Shown here in pieces: positions 60,183 to 64,000 of a stretch of DNA of 64,000 nucleotides; the stretch's first letter is position 1, and each line of letters begins with the position of its first letter. This stretch comes from Natrononativus amylolyticus (GTDB taxonomy: Archaea > Halobacteriota > Halobacteria > Halobacteriales > Natrialbaceae), in assembly GCF_024362525.1 (NCBI RefSeq), contig NZ_CP101458.1:1178001-1242000 (forward strand). The letters are read 5' to 3'. Position numbers and translations under genes: made by a program. The notes beneath the pieces were generated by a model. It worked only from the letters and a program-made list of their open reading frames with translations, did not search any database and had not been told where the DNA came from.

Positions 60183-61415
60183 CTACTCTTTCAGCGTTCC
60201 GAGGCCGATCAGCCGCCAGCGCGCGCCGATCCGGCGGTTGATCGCGATCTTCGCGCCGGGTTCGGCACAGACGGGGCGCTTGAGTGTGACCTCGCACTCG
60301 CCCTCGCGCGCGCTCGTCACCGCGCCGACGGTCGTCGACGTGCCGACGGTCATCATCAGCGGCTCGCCCGTGCTGATCTCGTCGATCGTCTCGCCGCCGT
60401 CGGCGCCGACGACGCGCTCGAGCAGGTCGACGCTCATCGTGAACGCCTCCCAGGTCGGCGGAAGCGATCCCGGCGGGCCGGCGACCCGGCCAGCGAGGGC
60501 GTCGCCTTTCGTCAACGCGGGGTCGAGCCCGGTGCCGACGCCGATCAGGCCGCCCGGCGTGACGGTGTCTGCGCCCCGTCCGGCGGCCTGCAGCGACCGG
60601 ACCGTCGTCTCGATCGGGACGTACTCCGACTGGCCGCCCTCCTCGACCTGGCGTCCGGGGCGGATCTCGAGGTCGTCGTCGACCGAGAGCTGGCCCTGGA
60701 CGAGGCTGCCGCCGAGAACGCCGCCGGTGAGGTTCTCGTGGGTCGTCCCCGGCTTGTTGATGTCGAAGCTGCGGGCGACGTGCATCCGGGGGCCGGCGTC
60801 CGGATCGCGATCGGGGGTCGGGATCTCGTCTTCGATCGCCGCCATCAGGAGGTCGATGTTGACGTTCTGTCCCGCGCTGATCGGAACGACGGGAGCGTCT
60901 TCGGCGACGGTCCCCTCGACGAACTCCTGGATCTCCCGGTAGTTCTCCCGCGCCCGGTCGGCGCTGACCAGGTCGACCTTGTTCTGGGCGATGACGATGT
61001 TCTCGATACCGATGATATCGAGCGCCATCAGGTGTTCTTCGGTCTGGGGCTGTGGCACCGACTCCGACGCGGAGACCACCAGCACTGCGCCGTCCATCAG
61101 CGCCGCACCAGACAACATCGTCGCCATCAGGGTCTCGTGACCCGGGGCGTCGACGAACGAGACGGTCCGAACGGGCTCGCTTTCTGCGCCGTCCGGACAC
61201 TCCTCCTCGACGGTGTAACACTCGGGCTCGTCCACGCCGGGACAGCGACGGAACGTCGCGTCCGCGTAGCCCAGTCGGATGGAGATGCCGCGTTTCATCT
61301 CCTCCGAGTGCTGGTCCGTCCACGACCCACTGAGCGCCTGCACCAGTGTCGTCTTGCCGTGGTCGACGTGACCAACGAGTCCGATGTTCACCTCCGGTTG
61401 TCGATTTCCTGCCAT
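60183..61415 (-). CDS. eif2g: Translation initiation factor aIF2 subunit gamma
   Basis: A 410-aa GTPase carrying initiator tRNA. G1 GHVDHGKTT at residues 15-23, switch 2 VDAPGHE and NKVD near 145. A Cys-rich insert ([21 protein letters not shown]) forms the zinc knuckle. Domains II and III follow ([19 protein letters not shown], then [22 protein letters not shown]). First gene of the five-gene minus-strand operon. The 256-bp space upstream (61416-61671) to the winged-helix gene holds promoters for both and no supportable gene. Confidence 0.95.
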   Translation of the reverse strand: MAGNRQPEVNIGLVGHVDHGKTTLVQALSGSWTDQHSEEMKRGISIRLGYADATFRRCPGVDEPECYTVEEECPDGAESEPVRTVSFVDAPGHETLMATMLSGAALMDGAVLVVSASESVPQPQTEEHLMALDIIGIENIVIAQNKVDLVSADRARENYREIQEFVEGTVAEDAPVVPISAGQNVNIDLLMAAIEDEIPTPDRDPDAGPRMHVARSFDINKPGTTHENLTGGVLGGSLVQGQLSVDDDLEIRPGRQVEEGGQSEYVPIETTVRSLQAAGRGADTVTPGGLIGVGTGLDPALTKGDALAGRVAGPPGSLPPTWEAFTMSVDLLERVVGADGGETIDEISTGEPLMMTVGTSTTVGAVTSAREGECEVTLKRPVCAEPGAKIAINRRIGARWRLIGLGTLKE

Positions 61416-61671
61416 AAACGGTGAGTAATCTTGGATAGAGATTCCGCCGTGCGCTTGATAAACCTACTGTTCTGGGGGCGTTTCGAACGCCGGGAACGTC
61501 AGTGCCGGCGGGGAGGTTTCGCGAGCATACACGAGTGGTCGCACTTCGCGTCTGCGGCCCGTCCCCTCGACGTGCGGCGGTTCGTCGGGGTCGCCGTGCG
61601 AGGCTGGTCAGATCGGCTACAGAAATCGGTTTGAGCGAACGTTTTAGCCACCTGACGTACTGAGTGTTCGT

Positions 61672-62580
61672 ATGAGCAGATCCGACGCCTCGAGCGACTC
61701 CACCATCCTCGAGTGCACCGACTGCCTCGACCCCGCGGAGGCGTTCGCGCTGATCGGCAACGAGACGCGGCTTTCGATCCTCGAGGCGCTGTGGGCCGCA
61801 GAGGAGCGCCCCGTCGCCTTCTCGGAACTCCGCAGGGAGGTCGGGATGCGTGATTCGGCGCAGTTCAACTACCACCTCCAGAAGCTGACGGGCCACTTCG
61901 TGACCCACCGAGAAGCCGAAGACGGAAACGGTGGCTACGACTTCAAGCACGCCGGCGAGAAGGTCGTCCGCTCGGTGATCGCCGGCTCGTTCAACGAACA
62001 CCCGACGCTCGAGCCCTTCCCAGTTCAGGGCGGCTGCGTCGCCTGCGGCGGCCCCCTCCAGGCGAGCTACGCGGACGAGCATATCACGATCGAGTGTATC
62101 GATTGTGGCCAGCAACACGGCGAGTACTCGTTTCCGCCGGGTGGGCTAAACGACCGCACGGCAGAGGAGATCGCCGACGCGTTCGACCAGCGAGTTCGTC
62201 ACCTCCACTGTCTGGCCGCCGACGGCGTCTGCCCCGAGTGCAGCGGTCGGATGGAAACCCGCCTTGTGGAGAAGGGCGAGTGCTGTCTCGGCATCTCCGT
62301 TCGCGTCGACCACGACTGCCTCCAGTGCGGCCACAGCCTCTGTTCTGCAGTAGGCCTCCGCCTGCTCGATCACTCCGCGGTCGTCAGCTTCCACCGCGAA
62401 CGCGGCGTCCGCCTGGACGAGCGCCCCTACTGGACGCTGCCGTGGTGCGTCTCCGATCAGTACACGACCGTTCTCGAGCGCGACCCGGTTCGCCTCGAGG
62501 TCACGATCCCCCTCGCGGGCGACGAACTGCGCGTGGTGATGGACGAGACGCTCGCGGTACTCGAGACGACGGTCGCCTGA
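61672..62580 (+). CDS. ArsR-like winged-helix regulator with zinc-ribbon C-terminal part
   Basis: A 302-aa regulator. N-terminal wHTH: ECTDCLDPAEAFALIGNETRLSILEALWAAEERPVAFSELRREVGMRDSAQFNYHLQKLTGHFV (residues 14-76). Four Cys pairs lie in GGCVACGGPL, IECIDCGQQHG, GVCPECSGRM and DCLQCGHSLC (about 120-225), likely two zinc ribbons. The remainder is a beta-rich ligand domain (VRLEVTIPLAGDELRVVMDETL). Typical haloarchaeal transcription regulator, target unknown; the neighbour may be the membrane protein 62735. Confidence 0.84.
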   Translation: MSRSDASSDSTILECTDCLDPAEAFALIGNETRLSILEALWAAEERPVAFSELRREVGMRDSAQFNYHLQKLTGHFVTHREAEDGNGGYDFKHAGEKVVRSVIAGSFNEHPTLEPFPVQGGCVACGGPLQASYADEHITIECIDCGQQHGEYSFPPGGLNDRTAEEIADAFDQRVRHLHCLAADGVCPECSGRMETRLVEKGECCLGISVRVDHDCLQCGHSLCSAVGLRLLDHSAVVSFHRERGVRLDERPYWTLPWCVSDQYTTVLERDPVRLEVTIPLAGDELRVVMDETLAVLETTVA

Positions 62581-62734
62581 CGAGCGCTGCCGACAGCTCA
62601 GTTTTCGAGAAGTTCCGACTGGCGGGAGAACTCTCTCGCGGGCGGACTGAAGCGAATTTCAGTCCGTTTCGTTACAGAATTGTATTTCAGATTACATTTA
62701 TCCCCATCGGGTGCCTCCGTTCAGGTGAGAACTC

Positions 62735-63064
62735 ATGACCAGACAACCACACCCCCACACGGTCGAACTGGCCGCGTCGGACCGGAGCGTCCTCGAGGAG
62801 GCGATCGTCACGCTCGCGACGGTCGTCGTCCTCCTGGTCGCCTTCGGCGGCGCCGCCGCGACGGCCACCACCCTCGGTATCGGTACCGCGATCGGGCTGA
62901 TCGCCGCGGCCGCCGTCGGCCTCGCGATCGCCGTCGCGATCCCGCTCGGAGCGACTGCGCTGGGCAGATCCCTCGCCCGCCGGCTCGAGGCGCGGGAAAC
63001 CCGCCGTCGCCGCGGACCCGACCCCGGCCCCGTCCGACCCGCCACCCGCCCGCGCGGGCGGTGA
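62735..63064 (+). CDS. Small two-helix membrane protein
   Basis: A 109-aa protein: VLEEAIVTLATVVVLLVAFGGAAATATTLGIGTAIGLIAAAAVGLAIAVAIPLGAT holds two to three membrane helices (residues about 20-75); the tail is Arg/Pro-rich and basic (ETRRRRGPDPGPVRPATRPRGR). No motif. Upstream gap of 154 bp contains an A/T-rich stretch (TTACAGAATTGTATTTCAGATTAC) that could be a promoter. Confidence 0.6.
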   Translation: MTRQPHPHTVELAASDRSVLEEAIVTLATVVVLLVAFGGAAATATTLGIGTAIGLIAAAAVGLAIAVAIPLGATALGRSLARRLEARETRRRRGPDPGPVRPATRPRGR

Positions 63065-63104
63065 AACCCGCGGTCTTTTCTCTCCGGCGCCCCTCTCACC
63101 GACC

Positions 63105-64000
63105 GTGTCGGAGTTCGCCTTCGAACTCGCGCTGTGTGCCGCACTCGAGGAGCGACGCGACGGAATCATCGCGCGCCAGCTGGGCGGTAGCGTCGCGGAC
63201 CCCGGCGGCCGGATTCTGGACGTCGTCTGCGTCGAGCCCGGTCCCGCGTTCGACGAGCGCCGGCGGCTCACGGGCGAGACGATTCCCGACGCGGCCGTTC
63301 GGTCCGCGGTCGGTCCCGGCCGCTTTCGCTACTGGAAGGACGCCTTCGACTGTCACCCCGACCGGGCCCGTCGAGCGACCGAGCGCGCCGTCGAGGTCGG
63401 GTTCTTCGAGTCGAAGCGGCGCAACGGCCGGGAGTACGTCCGCCAGGTCGCCCGCTACCCCGACTGGTACGGTGCGATCACGGGAATCGAGAACAAACCC
63501 GATCTGGGCCGGCCGGGCGACCTCGAGTCTCAGCTCCGTACCGACGTGAGTCTCGGGCTGGTCGACGAGGCGATCCTCGCGACCGAGAGCTACGTCACCC
63601 GCGCCCACGTAAACCGCATCCCCGAGGCGGTCGGCGTCTGGCGGGTCCACCGGGAGGGCGAGGCGGTGACCGAGATCGAGGTCGTCCGCGAGCCGACGAC
63701 ACTCGCCGTCGACGAGCCGGGAATCGAGCCCCTCGCGTTCCACCCCGGACGGACCGACGTCGCGGTCGTCTCGAGCGCCCGGAAGGCCCGCGCCCGCCGG
63801 CGGCTGGCCGAGCGCGCCTACGGGAAGGGGTGGCGAACGTACGAGTTTCCGGACTGTGGCGCCTGCGAGCCGACCGCCGAGGCCGCGCTGCCGTTCTGTG
63901 CCTGGAAGGGCGACATCGTCGACGCGGCCGCGGAGTGTCGCCCCGCCTGCGGCGGCTACGAGCCCGCGGCGCCCGCAGACGTCGACCTCGCGGCCGAGCG
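63105..64000 (+). CDS. DUF5787 family protein (3' end outside window)
   Basis: Starts with GTG at 63105: SEFAFELALCAALEERRDGIIARQLGGSVADPGGRILDVVCVEPG. About 298 codons are visible. Conserved blocks FRYWKDAFDCHPDRARRATERAVEVGFFESKRRNGREYVRQVARYPDW and GIENKPDLGRPGDLESQLRTDVSLGLVDEAILATESYVTRAH resemble PD-(D/E)XK-nuclease-like folds (the ITGIENKPDL block with Glu and Lys), in the family I know as DUF5787. Cys-rich end of the visible part (CGACEPTAEAALPFCAWKG, ECRPACGG) suggests an Fe-S or zinc site. Nuclease activity is only a hypothesis. Confidence 0.78.
   Translation, partial: MSEFAFELALCAALEERRDGIIARQLGGSVADPGGRILDVVCVEPGPAFDERRRLTGETIPDAAVRSAVGPGRFRYWKDAFDCHPDRARRATERAVEVGFFESKRRNGREYVRQVARYPDWYGAITGIENKPDLGRPGDLESQLRTDVSLGLVDEAILATESYVTRAHVNRIPEAVGVWRVHREGEAVTEIEVVREPTTLAVDEPGIEPLAFHPGRTDVAVVSSARKARARRRLAERAYGKGWRTYEFPDCGACEPTAEAALPFCAWKGDIVDAAAECRPACGGYEPAAPADVDLAAE

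Noticed and set aside
61431-61634. 67-codon frame between aIF2gamma and the winged-helix regulator
   Set aside because: No motif, Arg-rich, lies across the expected promoters; not supportable as a gene.
61416-61671. tRNA or other structured RNA gene in a gap
   Set aside because: I searched this and the other larger gaps by eye and found no cloverleaf or T-loop/anticodon pattern; a covariance-model search would settle it.

Overview
The window is a stretch of chromosome from a haloarchaeon. Most genes are GC-rich with G/C at third codon positions, the predicted proteins are strongly acidic (Asp/Glu-rich), and the information-processing genes are archaeal: aIF2-gamma, Rpb7/RpoE', Spt4, S19e, PDCD5, class I LysRS and a PAN proteasome ATPase. 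Typical haloarchaeal families are also present: a HalOD1 output protein, a Bat-type HTH regulator, a PitA-like chlorite-dismutase/ABM fusion, and a lipoprotein with an acidic linker. The genus cannot be fixed from sequence reading alone; a Natrialbales-type organism is a reasonable guess. Nearly all of the window is protein-coding. I saw no rRNA, tRNA, CRISPR array or intact insertion sequence.

Layout. 1-2.7 kb: glmU-glmS (UDP-GlcNAc synthesis), the two genes overlapping by one base. 3.4-12 kb: an envelope-associated block with DUF1616, DUF4129, DUF58, MoxR and DUF4350-like genes, in three transcription units that diverge and then converge. 12-15.8 kb: an FtsX/MacB-type ABC exporter. 15.9-25.9 kb: small hypotheticals, a methyltransferase, an acidic lipoprotein, a DHH phosphoesterase, three universal stress proteins, a GNAT, an AAA ATPase, and a DUF2178 plus XRE regulator operon with a palindromic operator candidate. 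25.9-30.5 kb: proteolysis (PAN ATPase, oligoendopeptidase F, M28 peptidase). 30.7-38.7 kb: DoxX, a low-GC zinc-finger gene, TruA, two sulfatase-superfamily enzymes flanking a sensor kinase, a HalOD1 protein and a Bat-type regulator. 38.7-49.8 kb: translation and housekeeping (HisRS, PP-loop protein, PDCD5, S19e, ThiL, MoaE fusion, UMP kinase, LysRS) and two site-2 proteases. 49.9-53.7 kb: PadR regulator, PitA-like haem protein, and two unusual non-coding elements. 53.7-58.4 kb: haloarchaeal conserved proteins, a YgfZ/GcvT protein and a geranylgeranyl-reductase-family flavoprotein. 58.4-61.4 kb: a tightly packed operon aIF2gamma-PIN-rpoE'-spt4-dephospho-CoA kinase. 61.7-64 kb: a winged-helix zinc regulator, a membrane protein and a DUF5787 gene cut by the window edge.

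The signals least explained by known families are non-coding. (i) Eight short hairpins, six of them perfect stems around three-base loops and one a perfect 28-nt palindrome, are packed into about 330 bp (52978-53304) between two convergent genes. (ii) An 86-bp MITE-like long inverted repeat (52119-52204) supplies the last codons and stop of a small membrane-protein gene. (iii) Interlocking CTTTAC/GTAAAG half-sites lie upstream of the DUF2178/XRE operon. The split MoxR-DUF58-DUF4129-DUF4350 block is the most interesting protein-coding neighbourhood.
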